Part shown: piece by piece, positions 1 through 13,200 of the stretch
How positions within the stretch are numbered: position 1 is the first letter of the stretch
Layout of the letters: each line of letters opens with the position of its first letter
NCBI RefSeq assembly: GCF_012271765.1
Contig: NZ_VRKO01000010.1
Span: forward strand, 194,884 to 258,883
Direction: 5' to 3'
DNA length: 64,000 nucleotides
From: Erwinia rhapontici
GTDB taxonomy: Bacteria; Pseudomonadota; Gammaproteobacteria; Enterobacterales; Enterobacteriaceae
Program-made: the position numbers and the translations under genes
Notes under the pieces: model-generated
The model's database searches: none
What the model was told of the DNA's origin: nothing
What the model saw: the letters and a program-made list of their open reading frames with translations, nothing else

Positions 1-458
1 CCCGCGCTGAAGAAACCATGAAACCCTGACATCATCGCTTTTTTAGCCGTTTTTTCGACCTCGACGGCCTGGATATTCATGGCAACGTCGATCAGACCGA
101 TGGCGGCACCGAAGATCATCAGCGCCAGCGCCAGTGTAGAAGGGCTGGAGAGCGTTGCCAGTAGGGGTAAGAGCAGCAACAGCAACAGACTGCCCGCTGC
201 AATAACGCGTTTGCATCCCAGACGACCCACCAGCATCCCGGTCAATGGCATCGCAATCAGCGAGCCTAATCCAAGAAACAATAACAGGGTGCCGAGTGAG
301 CCATCGCTCAGCAGGGCACGATCTTTCGCATAAGGAACCAGGGGGGCCCAGGAGGCCATGCCGATACCGGCGATTAAAAATACCGCACGCGTGGCACGCT
401 GTGTTGCCAGCGCTTTTTCCTCTGAGGCAGAGCCTTCCAGTATCGTCATTGTATCCAT
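1..458 (-). CDS. MFS transporter, N-terminal part (cut by window edge)
   Basis: The reverse strand reads open from an ATG at 458 to the window edge, giving about 152 residues of a major facilitator superfamily protein. After a polar N-terminus there are hydrophobic segments (VFLIAGIGMASWAPLVPYA, then LLLFLGLGSLIAMPLTGMLV). A loop GRLGCKR follows in the position of MFS motif A between TM2 and TM3, and the fragment ends in MMSGFHGFFS. That HGF(F/Y)S motif and the overall pattern recall the YbjJ branch of MFS exporters. The substrate cannot be told. It is divergent from the adhesin gene to its right, across a 790-bp AT-rich gap. The C-terminal two thirds lie outside the window. Confidence 0.8.
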   Translation of the reverse strand, partial: MDTMTILEGSASEEKALATQRATRAVFLIAGIGMASWAPLVPYAKDRALLSDGSLGTLLLFLGLGSLIAMPLTGMLVGRLGCKRVIAAGSLLLLLLLPLLATLSSPSTLALALMIFGAAIGLIDVAMNIQAVEVEKTAKKAMMSGFHGFFSA

Positions 459-1247
459 TTTGCCTGTCGCGTAATCAACCCCATTTTTTACCACAATTGT
501 TGCCAGTTAAGAAGCTAAACCCTGCCTGCGAAGGCGATGCCGGGCAGGGTGCAACACAGAAAGACAGGATGGGCAAAGTTAATAACCTGGATAAATAGGG
601 CGGTGAATCAGAATTGTCCCTTAACGCCAGCTTTTAAGAAGGTTCCTGGCTAAGGCTGAGCCTCTTTTACTTAACTCAAATTATTGTGAGGGAACATAAA
701 ATGCCGATTTTTACTGTTGAACCCGGAGCGGGGTTGGTGGCTTTTTAAGCTATTGCCTGCTTGTGCTTACGGTCACGAATCAACATGAAATTTTCGCGTC
801 ATTAACCCCGCGTTATTACCACGGTTAAGTCGCTTTTATGCCTGAAAGTGTCTAAACGGCCATCATCAAACTAATTTTTCTGTTAACTAAATCAAATCAT
901 TAATCAGTGGTTGCACTATTTTTCAGCATTTTTTGGCAATTAATCGGCTACTGTACTAAACCATTAAATTAAAATAATTAATCGCATCGATAAATTTTAA
1001 TCAAATCACACATTCATTTTATTAATTATATGTGAATGAGGAATTAAACAAAAAATAAGTCAGTTTCAGCAAATTTAAGCCATTTTTTTCAGGGAGAGTC
1101 ACTCTCTGACTGTGCATCAGGTGAAAAGTAACGCCCAACACGGTGTGAAAATATTTTGTTTAAGGTGAGCTAAAAGTGAAGTTTTTTTTCACTTTTCTCG
1201 CGTTGAACTTCTAAATCCTGTTATCTGATGTACATGAGGTTACTAAA
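459..1247. promoter_or_regulatory. AT-rich divergent intergenic region upstream of the adhesin gene
   Basis: There is no convincing full-length gene here. The part from about 850 to 1080 is very AT-rich and is the natural place for promoter and regulator binding for the giant adhesin gene. An ATG at 701 preceded by GAGGGA opens a 15-codon mini-ORF (MPIFTVEPGAGLVAF) ending at 748, followed by a short inverted repeat. An inverted repeat CCCTGCC/GGCAGGG sits at 520-549 with no T tract. No individual promoter is claimed. Confidence 0.5.
1172..1196 (+). promoter_or_regulatory. AT-rich hairpin in the leader of the giant adhesin gene
   Basis: AAAAGTGAA (1172-1180) and TTCACTTTT (1188-1196) form a perfect 9-bp stem around a T-rich loop, about 50 bases before the adhesin start codon. 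It could act as a leader structure or protein-binding palindrome. It is too weak and lacks the trailing T tract expected of a terminator. The function is inferred only. Confidence 0.35.
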
Positions 1248-4200
1248 ATGGCACAGCTCAATGATGGCCGCGTAGACATTCTCTCACGCGACGACGGCTC
1301 TATTCTCTCCCAGGCCAATGCGGGCTCGTCCAGGAACGTTCTCCTTAATCAACCCAGCATCGTAAAAGTGCATGGCACGCGCGAAATGGTGGCCGAATAC
1401 GAGCGCCAGGGTAACGACCTCATTCTGCACATGAAAGATGGCACCACTGTGCGCTATCAGCAGTTCTTCTTGGATGACGTGGATGGCGATCACAGCGAAC
1501 TGGTGTTCGATGACGGAGTTAATCCGCCGGAACACGCTCTGTTCCCGGTGACCAGCGAGTTTGCCGATGCGCAGACCGCGATGGTCATCACGCCGCAGTA
1601 TGAATCCCTGGGAAGTATTGAACCTCTGCTGCTGGCTGATACCGGGGCGGGTCCGGGCCTTGTCACCGCTGCAGGTCTGGGTGCGCTTGGCCTGGTGGGG
1701 CTGGGTGCTGCCGCACTGGGTGGTGGCGGCGGCGGCGGTGGTGATGATGGCGGTAATGGCGGTGGGACCAACCCTCCCAATCCTCCTAACCCTCCTGCTA
1801 ACGGACCGACACTGACCATTGGCACTTTCGCGGGCGATAACGTATTGAGCGCCGCAGAAAAAGAGACCACTCAGCTGTTAAGCGGTACTACCACCAACGT
1901 ACAAGCCGGACAAACGGTGGTGATCGTGCTGAACGGCGTCACCTATAATGCGACGGTGCAGGCGAATGGTAGCTGGAGTGTGGCGGTTCCGGTTTCGGCC
2001 TTAGAAGCGCTGTCGAACGGTTCGGCGACCATTTCAGCCTCGGTGACTAACATCGCCGGCCAGTCTGCCAACGATACGCATAACTTTACTGTTGAAGTCT
2101 CTCCGGCGGCAAACGTGCCTCAGATTGCCATTGCTATTTTTGCCGGTAACGATGTGCTCGATGGCGCGGAAAAACTGACCTCACAAACCCTGAGCGGTAC
2201 GACCGTTAACGTGCAACAGGGGCAAACCGTTACCGTTACGCTGAACGGAAAAACCTACACCGGAACGGTTGATGCTGACGGCGTATGGAGCGTGTCGGTG
2301 CCGGCGGCCGATCTTGCGCTGTTGTCCACCGGCAGTGCGACTATTTCTGCCAGCGTGAGCAATACGGGCGGCACGTCTGCCAGCGCCACTCACAATTTCA
2401 ACGTGCAGGAAAGCACCACCCCAAGCGTCAGCATTACCTCGCCAGTCAGTGACGATGGCTATCTCAGTGCGACTGAAGCACAGGGCACGCTCACCCTGAG
2501 CGGGTCGGCGAGTGGCGTACCGGTGGGCACTGCCGTGTCTGTAACCCTGGGGGGGGTAAGTTATCCCGCTGTCACTCAGGCAGGCGGCAGCTGGACGGTA
2601 ACGGTGCCGTCAGCCGACCTGCAACAGCTTCCGCAGGGCTCGAATCTGATTGTTGCCAGCATTACGCTGCCTAATGGCACCCTCATTGAAAACAGCACCA
2701 CTGTCTCGGTGGATGTGATCACCACTGCGCCAGTCGTGCAGGTCGATCTGCCGTTTGTCGATGGTGTGTTAAGCGGCACGGAAATCGGTCAGCCGCAGAC
2801 TGTGACCGGGACGACCGGCGTGACGGGCCCTAATCAGACGGTTTCCATCGATTTTAACGGTGAGAAATACCCCGGTACGGTCAATAACGACGGGAGCTGG
2901 AGTGTCACTATTCCAGCGGGTTCAGTGACCGATCCAACGCAAGGGACATTACCTCTGGTGGTGAATATCACCGATCCGGCGGGTAACACGGGCAGCAGCA
3001 CAGTTGAGGTGACGGTGGATAATACGCCTCCGGTTGTCACTGTCGCGCCGTTTGACAGTGCGCTGAATGCCACTGACATCACGCAACCGCTGACAATCAC
3101 TGGCAGCAGCGTTGGCGGTCAATCGGTGACCGTCTCTCTGGATGGTCAGACGTATACCGCTTCAGTGAATCCCGACGGTAGCTGGAGTGTGAACATTCCG
3201 GCTTCGGCGTTACAACAGCTCGATCAGGGGAGTAGCGACCTGGTTGTCACCTCTACCGACAAATACGGTAATACCTCGGCTGAAACCACCCTCCCGCTGA
3301 GTGTGGATACCGTGGCACCGACGGGCGTTACGCTGACGCCTGTCACTGATAATGGCGATAACTACGTTTCCGCTGATGAACTGGGCACCCTGACTATCAG
3401 CGGGACGGCGGAATCGGGCAGTATCATTCGCGTCTTCATCGGTGACCGGGAGCTGAGCCTGACCGGCAATGCGAATGGCAATAACGAATGGAGCATCGTG
3501 GTTTCTGACGCCGACAAGGCCGCTCTGGCCGACGGCAGTTACCCAATAAGAGTGGAAGCGTCCGATGCGGCAGGCAACGTGACGACGGCATACGGGAATG
3601 TCACTCTGGCCGTTGAACCGGGCAGCCAGCCGTTGATCGAGGTGAATACCTTTGCCGGAGACAACGTTCTGCAAAATGCCGAACTGGGTGTGGATCAGGA
3701 ATTGAGTGGCCGGGTTCTCAATGTTGAGCAGGGCCAGCCCCTGATTGTCACGTTCAACGGCGAGCCATACCCGACGACCGTGCTGGCGGGGGGATTATGG
3801 CATGTCACCATTCCTGCCGATGCACTGGCAGGCCTGACTAACGGCCAATTTGTGAATTACGGTGTGTCCGTGTCCAATGCTGCCGGCGTCACCGCCCTGT
3901 TTGGCGGCAATTATCCCGTGATTAACGATCCGTTAGCCGTGACGCTGGCGATTGCGCCGGTTGGTGGCGATAACTGGATCAACGCGTCGGAAGCCGGGTC
4001 ACCGGTGACCGTCACCGGCAGTAGTCAGGGCGTGCCGCAGGGCACCCTGCTCACCGTGACGTTTAACGATAAATCCTACACTGCCACCGTGGGTGCAGAC
4101 GGTAAATGGACCACTGAAATTCCGCCTGCTGACTTCGTTGGGGTCGCTAACAATACTTATGACATTAAGGTCGAAGTTGCCACCGATCCTGGCATCAGCG

Positions 4201-7200
4201 CCACGCTGAACATTGGAGTGCAGGCCAACTTCCCGGACAATGTCACTGTCAACGCTGCCTTTGGTGGCGACAATATCCTTAATCTAACCGAATCAGCCAC
4301 ACCGCAGACGATCACCGGTAACACCGGATTGACACTGCCGGATCAGACGGTGACCGTTGAGATAAACGGCACCTCCTATAACGCCACGGTGAATCCTGCT
4401 ACGGGCGCATGGAGTGTTAACTTACTTCCTGCTGATCTAGCGTTGCTGCAGCAGGGCAGCAACGCTGTGATCGTGACGGTGCGCGATGCCGCAGGAAATG
4501 AAGTTATCCATAATGCCAGCGTCAGCGTGGACACACTCGCGCCAGACCTGAATGTCGGCGCGGTAGCGGGGGACGGGGTGATCAACCGCACCGAACAGGG
4601 TCAGCCGCTGCCGCTTTCCGGGACAGCAGACCCGTTAAGTACCATTACGGTGGTACTCAACGGCGTGACTTACCGCACTGCCGCCGATGCAGATGGCAAC
4701 TGGAGCGTCAATATTGCGCCATCGACGCTGCAAACGCTTGCTGATGGTAAATATGATATCAGCGTCACGGCTCGCGACAGCGGCGGCAATGAAACGACGA
4801 CGCTGACCCCGGTCACCCTCGATACGGCTTCACCGTCTGTGACGGTTGCACCGGTTTCTGGCGACGGCTATCTCAATGCGCTGGAACACAATGCAGCGCT
4901 GGCCATTACCGGTACCACTGAGCCGGGTGCGACGGTGGTGGTGAGCGTCAATGGCGTTGATTACCCCGCCACGGTGGATGCTGGCGGTAACTGGACCGCA
5001 ACCCTTCCCGCGAACGTCGTTACCGGCCTGGCCGACAATACCTACACCGTGACTGCGACGGCCACCGACCCCCTGGGCAACAGCGGCAGCAGCAGCCAGC
5101 CGCTGACGGTGATTGCTGGCGGCGGTTCACTGCCGACCGTCACCGTCGGTGTGTTTGCGGGCGATAATATCCTCGATGGCGCGGAAAAAGGGCTGTCTCA
5201 GTTTGTCACCGGAACCACCACGAATGTTCAGGCAGGCCAGACGGTCACCGTCAGCCTTAATGGTGCAAGTTACACCGGTCAGGTACTGTCAGATGGCAGC
5301 TGGAGTGTGCTGGTTCCGGCCTCGGCGTTGCATAATCTGGCGAACGGCACCGATAATTATACCGTCAGCGTCAGCGATGTGGCCGGTAACCCGGCCAGCA
5401 CCAATGGCAGCTTCACCGTTGATAATACCTTCAGCGCCATCGCCATCGGGGTGATCAGCGACGACAATACGCTGAACGCCAGTGAGGCACTGTTGCCGCT
5501 GTCCATCCATGGTTTCAGCCGCTTTGTGGCCTCAGGCAGTTCGGTATCGGTGTCATTCCGCGGAAAATCCTATCTCACCACCACCAACAGTGATGGCAGC
5601 TGGACGGTCACGGTTCCACCTGCCGATCTGGCGAACCTGACCAATACCACGCTGTTAGTCACCGCCAGCACCGTTGATGTCAATGGCAATACCATCACCG
5701 TTGAGCATTCACTCAACAGTGAAGTGCTTCCGGGCTTCCTGCCGGAGATCAACCCGCTGTTTGGTGATGATTATCTCAATGCTGCCGAGGCGAGTAGTGC
5801 ACAGACCATCAGTGGGTCGTCGGGCGTTGAGGGCGCAGGTCAGACGGTGAACGTGCTGATTGGCGGCATCACCTATACCGGTACAGTGGATGCGCTGGGT
5901 AACTGGAGCGTATCGGTACCGTCTGCCACGCTGCAAAACCTGCCGCAGGGCCCAAATACTGTCTCCGTGACGCTGGGTGATAATGCGGGCAACAGCGTTA
6001 AAGTGAATACCGACTTTACCGTGGATACTGTGGCACCGGTGGTCACGCTGGATCCGGTAGCGGCCGATAACCGCATTAACCTTGAAGAACAGAACGATAT
6101 ACAGACCATCGGTGGGTCAGGTACGCAGGGTGACCGTATCAGTGTCACACTGAACAACCAGACGTATGACGTTGTCGTGGATGGCACCGGGCACTGGGAG
6201 ATCGAGCTGCCGGTTAACGCGCTGAAAGCGCTGACCGCGAGCAGCTATGAACTGCAGGTCACCAGCACCGATGAAGCCGGCAACGTGACCACCGTGGTCC
6301 GTACCATTGAGGTGGATATCACTCCGCCGCCAGTGACCGTCAATGCGGTTTCCGGGGGCTATATCAATGCGGCAGAGTCTATTCAGCCGCTGACGGTGAC
6401 CGGCACCGGGGAAGCCGGCAATGTTATCCGCGTGGAACTGGCGGGAACCACGGTTACTACCGTGGTCGGTGCAGACGGGTCCTGGTCTGCCCTGATCCCG
6501 GGCAACGTGGTGGCCGGGGTGACTGATGGTGACTATACGCTCTCGGTAACGGCCGTTGATCCGGCGGGCAACACGACTATCACCAGCACCCCGCTGGTCG
6601 TGGATACCGGTGTGCCGTCCATTGTTGTCAACAATGTCACGCCGAATAACAGTATTGATGGCGCTGAACAGCAGGTGGACCAGATTATCACCGGTACGGC
6701 TTCGAATGTGGAAGCCGGTCAGACCCTGACGCTAACGCTGAGTGGCAATGGCGCGACGTACACCACCACCGCCCTCATTCAGTCCGGCGGCGGCTGGCAG
6801 GCCAATCTGCCGACAGAGGTGCTGGAGGGGCTGGCGAACGGATCGTACACCCTGACCGCCAGTGTCACCGACAAAGCGGGTAATACCGGCACCACGGATA
6901 AAACCTTCAACGTCGATGACACGCAGCCCGCGATTGCCGTCAGCCCGATCAGTGACGATGGCTACCTCAACTTCGCTGAGTCTCAGGCGGCAGAGGGACT
7001 GGATATCATTCTGACCACGCTGAATGTTCCTGCTGACAGCAGAGTGACCTTTAGCTTTAATGGCCTCCCTTATGATGGTTTATTGCAGCCGAACGGAACC
7101 TGGCTGGTCAACATTCCGCGTGCTGACGTGGGAGCGTTGACCAATGGCACCGTGACGGGTGTCGCGACCGTTTATGACAGCAGTGATAACCCACTGGCCA

Positions 7201-10200
7201 CCAGCAACGCCTCGCTGATTGTGCACGTCACCAACCTGCCGAACCCAACGCTGGATACGCCGTTTGGCGATAATACGCTCACCAATGCTGAAGCACTTAT
7301 CGGGCAGACCCTGACGGGCACCACCGGGGAACTGGGCGACGGTCAAAGAGTGATCATTAACATCGGCAACAGTGCGTTTGAGGCCACCGTTAACAGCTCC
7401 GGCGTCTGGACTCTGGTGCTGACCACGCAGCAGTTACTGGATTTGGATCCGAAGGGGGCGTCTTCCATTCTGGTTACGGCGATTGATGTGGCCGGGAACA
7501 GCGCCGAAGCCGGGCCGTCATCCGTCACGATTGCCACCGATCTGCCTTCTCTGACGCTGGGTACTATCGCCGAAGATGGCATTATCAATGCCACCGAACA
7601 ACAGGCGCCGCTGGTGATTGAAGGCACCACCGCTGCGGGTAATACCGTGGTGATCACGCTGGAGGGTAAAACCTATAACGCGGTATTCGGCAACAATGGC
7701 AGCTGGACGGTAACCATCCCACCTGCTGACCTGGCCCTGCTGCAAGACGGTGGCTACGATGTCACTGTTACCGTCACCGATCCGGCAGGCAACAAAACGG
7801 TGGATACTGAGGTGGTGATTGTTGATACCGCCGCGCCAACGTACACCCTCGATCCGATCGGCGGTGACGGCATCATCGATCGTGTTGAAGTGACGCAGCC
7901 ACTGGATATCACCGGTAGTGGCACCATTGGGGACAGCGTCAGCGTCACCCTTGGCGGCACCACGCTGGATACCACGGTAGGCAGTGACGGCAAGTGGTCG
8001 GTCACCTTCCCGGTGACCACGCTCGATAATCTCGATCAGGGGCAGAACCCGGTCACCATTGTGGTCACCAATCCGGAAGGCAACAGCGTGACGCAGAACA
8101 CCTCGGTGATTCTGGATACCGCTGTTTCCAACGCGCTGCTGGTGAATCCGGTCGCGGGTGACGATGTGGTTAATGCACTGGAAGCGGCCGCAGGTCTGAC
8201 CGTTACCGGTAGCGTACCGGACGGCACCACCAGCGTGGTGGTTACCTTTAATAACCAGTCTTATAACGCCACCGTCGGGCCTGATGGTCTGTGGAGCGCC
8301 ACCATTCCGTCCACGGCCCTCACCGGGCTGGCCGACACGGGTTATACCGTGACGGTGGTTGCAACACCATCGGTCGGTGACAGCGTGACGGTCACACGTC
8401 CGATTGTGCTGGACACCACGCCACCTGATTTTGTGATCACTCCGGTATCTGATGGCTATCTGAATGGCACTGAGCTGGGGCAACCTCTGGCGATCACGGG
8501 GACCGGTACGCCTGGCGACAGCGTGCGCGTCACGTTGAACGGCAAGGTTTATCTGACCACCGTGGGCAATGACAACAGCTGGGCGGTGAGCGTGCCGACC
8601 GGCGATCTGGCGGGCCTGAACAGCGGTACCAACACCGTCAGCGTGGTAGTGAAAGATCCGGCAGGCAACACCTCAACCAGCAGCAGCAATTTCACTGTTG
8701 ACACTATTGCACCGTCGTTGGCGCTGGATCCTGTCACCGGCGACAATATTATCAACGCCAGCGAGCAGCAAAATGGTATCGCCATCAGAGGTACGGGTGA
8801 AAATGGCGCAGCCATTGTGGTGACGCTGAATGGCAAAACTTACGAGACCACCGTTGGGGTTAACGGGCTGTGGTCGGTAGAGGTGAATGCAACTGACCTC
8901 GGCGCTCTCACGGGCAGCAGCTACCCGGTCAGCGTTACGGAAACCGATCTGGCCGGCAACAAAACTACCCAGACGACCACGGTGCAGATCAATACCTCGC
9001 AACCGACGATTACGGTTGATCCGTTTACCGGCAACGATATTGTTGATGGGGCAGAGCAGCATGTCAGCCAGAAACTGACCGGGACCACTACCAACGTGGA
9101 AGAAGGTCAACTCGTTACCCTCGCGCTGAACGGCGTCACTTACAGTGGCGTGGTACAGGCGAGCGGCGCATGGAGCATTACGCTTCCCGCGACGGCGCTG
9201 GAAGCCTTAAGCAACGGACAGCAAACCTATGTGGTTTCTGTCAGCAACAGTGCCAATACAGCGATTGAACAAACCGGAAGCTTTGAGGTGAACAACCTGC
9301 TTTCGGGCCTGGCAATCAATCCGATCAGCGGTGATGGTTTCCTCAATGCGCAGGAGGCGGCTCAGCCGCTGGAAATCAGCGGTACTTCAGCTAACTTCAC
9401 GGTCGGTACTCTGCTGACGGTCAGCGTGGGTGGCAGCGACTTCCCGGTCACCGTTGGCGCAAATGGTCAGTGGACATTAACCTTGCAACCGGGGGCTATC
9501 CCCTTAGTGGATGGGCCGCTGACGGTAACCGTGAGCGGTACTGATGCGACAGGTTCGGCAGTGACCAGCAGCAGCTCGCTGGATGTTCACGTGACGAATC
9601 TCCCCAACGTGGTGGTTGATGCACCGTTCGGTGATAGCGTCCTGAATGCGACAGAGGCAGGCAGTACGCAAACCCTGACCGGCTCAACCGGTATCTCTGG
9701 CGACGGTCAGACGGTCACCATCACACTGGCAGGTATCACTTATACCGGCACGGTTGACGGTAACGGCAACTGGAGCGTGGCAATCCCGGGAACGGTACTG
9801 GCGGGATTACCGCAGGATACCAACAACATCGCGGTGCTGGTCAACGATGCTGCGGGTAATCCGTCAGAACTCACCGTACCGTTTAACGTTGATACCCTGG
9901 CGCCGGCGGTCACCGTTGATGTGATAGCGGGTGACGGGGTGCTGAATGCCGCAGAGCGTGGCGCCGACCTGGCGGTTTCAGGAACGGGTGAAAATGGCAG
10001 CAGCATCGTCGTGACGCTGAACGGCGTCACCTACCCGCCGGTGGTGGTGAGCGGCGGAATCTGGACGATAAACGTTCCTGCGGAAGATTTACAGGCTATT
10101 CCGGATGGCAGCTACGCGGTGAGTGTGACGGCGACGGATGCGGCGCAGAACAGCAGTGCCCCTGTCACCAGCACGCTGGTGGTGAAAGCGGATGTGGCGG

Positions 10201-13200
10201 ATCTCCCCACGATTACGATTAATACCTTTGCCGGCAACAATATCGTTGATGGTGCTGAACAGCAGAGCAGTCAGTTGTTGTCCGGTACAACGACAAATGT
10301 CGAGCAGGGACAGACGGTGACCGTCACCCTGGGTTCGCAGGTCTATAACCCGGTTGTACAGTCAGATGGCAGCTGGAGCATCAGCATTCCGTCCGGTACC
10401 TTGCAGAACGGCACACCAACCATTACTGCCGCGGTGAGTGATGCTGCGGGCAACCCAGCCAGCAACACTCTCACTATCACGGTGAACACCCTTGCCTCGG
10501 GGATCAGTATCGATCCGATCAGCGACGGTTATCTCAGCGCCGATGAGGCTCAGCAGTCGCTGATCGTTACCGGTCATACCGCCAACGTGGCGACGGGCAC
10601 CCCGGTGTCAGTATTGATTAATGGTCAGACCTTTACCGTGAACGTGGGTGCCGGTGGTGTGTGGAGTGCGCTGGTACCGGCAAGTGCGCTGGCGGGCCTG
10701 GCTGACGGCCAAACCATTGTTTCTGCCAGTACGCTGGATGCCAACGGTAATCCGGTTGCCAGTAACGCCACGCTGAACGTGGTTGTCCATAATCTGCCGC
10801 AAATCAGCGTCGATATCCCGTTTGGCGATGGTGTATTGAACGCCAGCGAAGCGGCACTGGGGCAGACGCTGTATGGCACCACGGGTGTGGCGGGGGCAGG
10901 ACAAACGGTCTCCGTGCTTATCGGCACCACCACCTATACCGGCACGGTGGATACTAACGGTAACTGGAGCATTCCTTTGCCGTCAGCAGTCTTGCAAGGT
11001 CTGCCGCAGACAGGGGCAGATCTGGCCGTTACGGTCACGGATGTGGCAGGCAACAGCAGTAGCCAGACGGTGACGGTCGGTGTGGATACGGTCGCACCAA
11101 CGATTACGCTGGATCCGATCGCCACTGACGGTGTGATCAACGCTACTGAAGCCGCGCAGGGTGTCACCATCAGCGGGGGCAGTACCGGTGCGCAGGAAGG
11201 TCAGGCAGTGAACGTGGTGTTCAACGGACAGACTTACACTACGACCGTTGATGATCAGGGGAACTGGAACCTGACTATTTCTGCCGATGCCCTGACCGGT
11301 GTGACCAACGGCAGCTATACGCTGACGGCCACCGTGACGGATGCCGCAGGTAACAGCAGCCCTGTCAGCACCAACGTGACGCTGGCTACCGGCGCACTGC
11401 AGCCAACGATTAACCTCCCGTTTGGCGATGGTTATCTCAACAATAACGAAGCGACTGATCCTGCCGGGCAGTCCCTCACGGGCACCACCGGCGCGATCGG
11501 TGCCGGTCAGACGGTGATTGTTACCATCGGCAGCCAGGCGTTCCCTGTTACGGCAGACATTAACGGTAACTGGACGCTACCGCTGAGTACCACACAGTTG
11601 CAGGCCCTCGGCGAGGGTAGCCTGCCCATCAGCGTGGACGTGACCAATGCGCAGGGCAATACGGGCAGCATCAGCAGTTCCGTCATCGTTGATCGGACTG
11701 CGCCAACGCTGAGTCTGGATCCGGTTGCCGGTGATAACGTGATCAACGGCACTGAAATTCTGCAAACCGTGACCATCAGCGGCACGGCATCGCCGGATGA
11801 AGCAGGTCAGCAGGTGAGCATCACCTTTAACGGTAACCAGCCTGCTTATATTGCGATTGTGCAGGAGGATGGTAGCTGGCGCTTTGATCTGCCGGGGAGT
11901 GCGACGCAGAACCTGGCCGACAATAGTTATACTGTGACCGCCACGCTGACCGACAAAGCGGGTAACACCTCATTGGTGGCCACGGAAACCGTCGAAGTGA
12001 GGGCAGAAGCCGGCGATCTGCCGCTGATTACCATTGATGCGATCACCGGTGATGACTATCTCAACACCAGTGAAGTGGGTCAGGCACTGCAGTTAAGCGG
12101 TACCACCACCAATGTGACCGATGGCCAGATGGTGGAGATTACCTTTAACGGGCAGACGTTTTACGCTGAGGTTAACGGCGGAGTATGGAGTTACCTGGTA
12201 CCGGATACGGCAGTGGGAAGCATTGCGGATGGTCCGCAGCAGGTGAGTGTCTCGGTCAACGATATCTACGGTAACGTGGGCGATGATACCCGTGACTTTA
12301 CCGTGATTGCGCGTGGTGACGATCTGCCTTCCATTACCATCAACCCGGTCACCAGTGATGACATGGTGAACTACAACGAGTCACGCGACCCGAATGGCGT
12401 CATCATCACCGGTAGCAGCCAGCATATTCCGGAAGGTGACACCATTACCGTGCGCGTTAATGGTAAAGACTATCCGGCAACCGTGGACAGCGACGGTAAC
12501 TGGACAGCGACGATCCCGCAGACTGATGCGCAAAATCTGCCGCAGAACAGCAATGCCATTACTGCCAGCGGTAACGACGTTGCAGGCAATACCGCGACGG
12601 CCAATGAGAGCTTTACCGTTCATACTCAACCGCCACTGCTGGAAATCGACGCCAACCTGGTGACGGACGGTGTGCTCAGCCTGGCGGATGCTCTGACGGG
12701 GCTGGTGTTGTCAGGCAATACAGCGCCGAATCTCAACGTTGAGATCACCCTTGGGACCAATGTCTACAGCGTGCTCTCCGATAACCTGGGCAACTGGAGT
12801 ACCACCATTCCAAGTGCTGATTTGCTGGCATTGGTCGACGGTGATCTGGGGCTCAGTGTCTCCGTCAAGGATGCGTACGGTAACACCACGGAGCAAATTC
12901 TCGACGTCAACGTGGCAGTGAACGCCCTCACGGAACTGACCCTGGAGACGCCATTCGTTGATGGCTTCCTTAACAGTACCGAAGTTTTAGTTGATCAGAC
13001 GATCCGGGGCACGGTGGATAATCTGCCGAACGGTGCCAGCCTGGTGGTGACTGTCGGGACACAGATTTACTCCCCTGTGGTTCTGGATGGTCTGGGGGGA
13101 TGGTCGGTGACTATCCCGGCCGCCGATCTGGCCGCGATGGGCAATGGGGTTATTCAGGTCAGTGTATCAACAGTGGATGCGGTGAACCCGGTGAGCGTAT

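Noticed and set aside
520..549. Inverted repeat CCCTGCC/GGCAGGG as terminator
   Set aside because: No T tract, a 16-base loop, and no gene ending nearby to need it.
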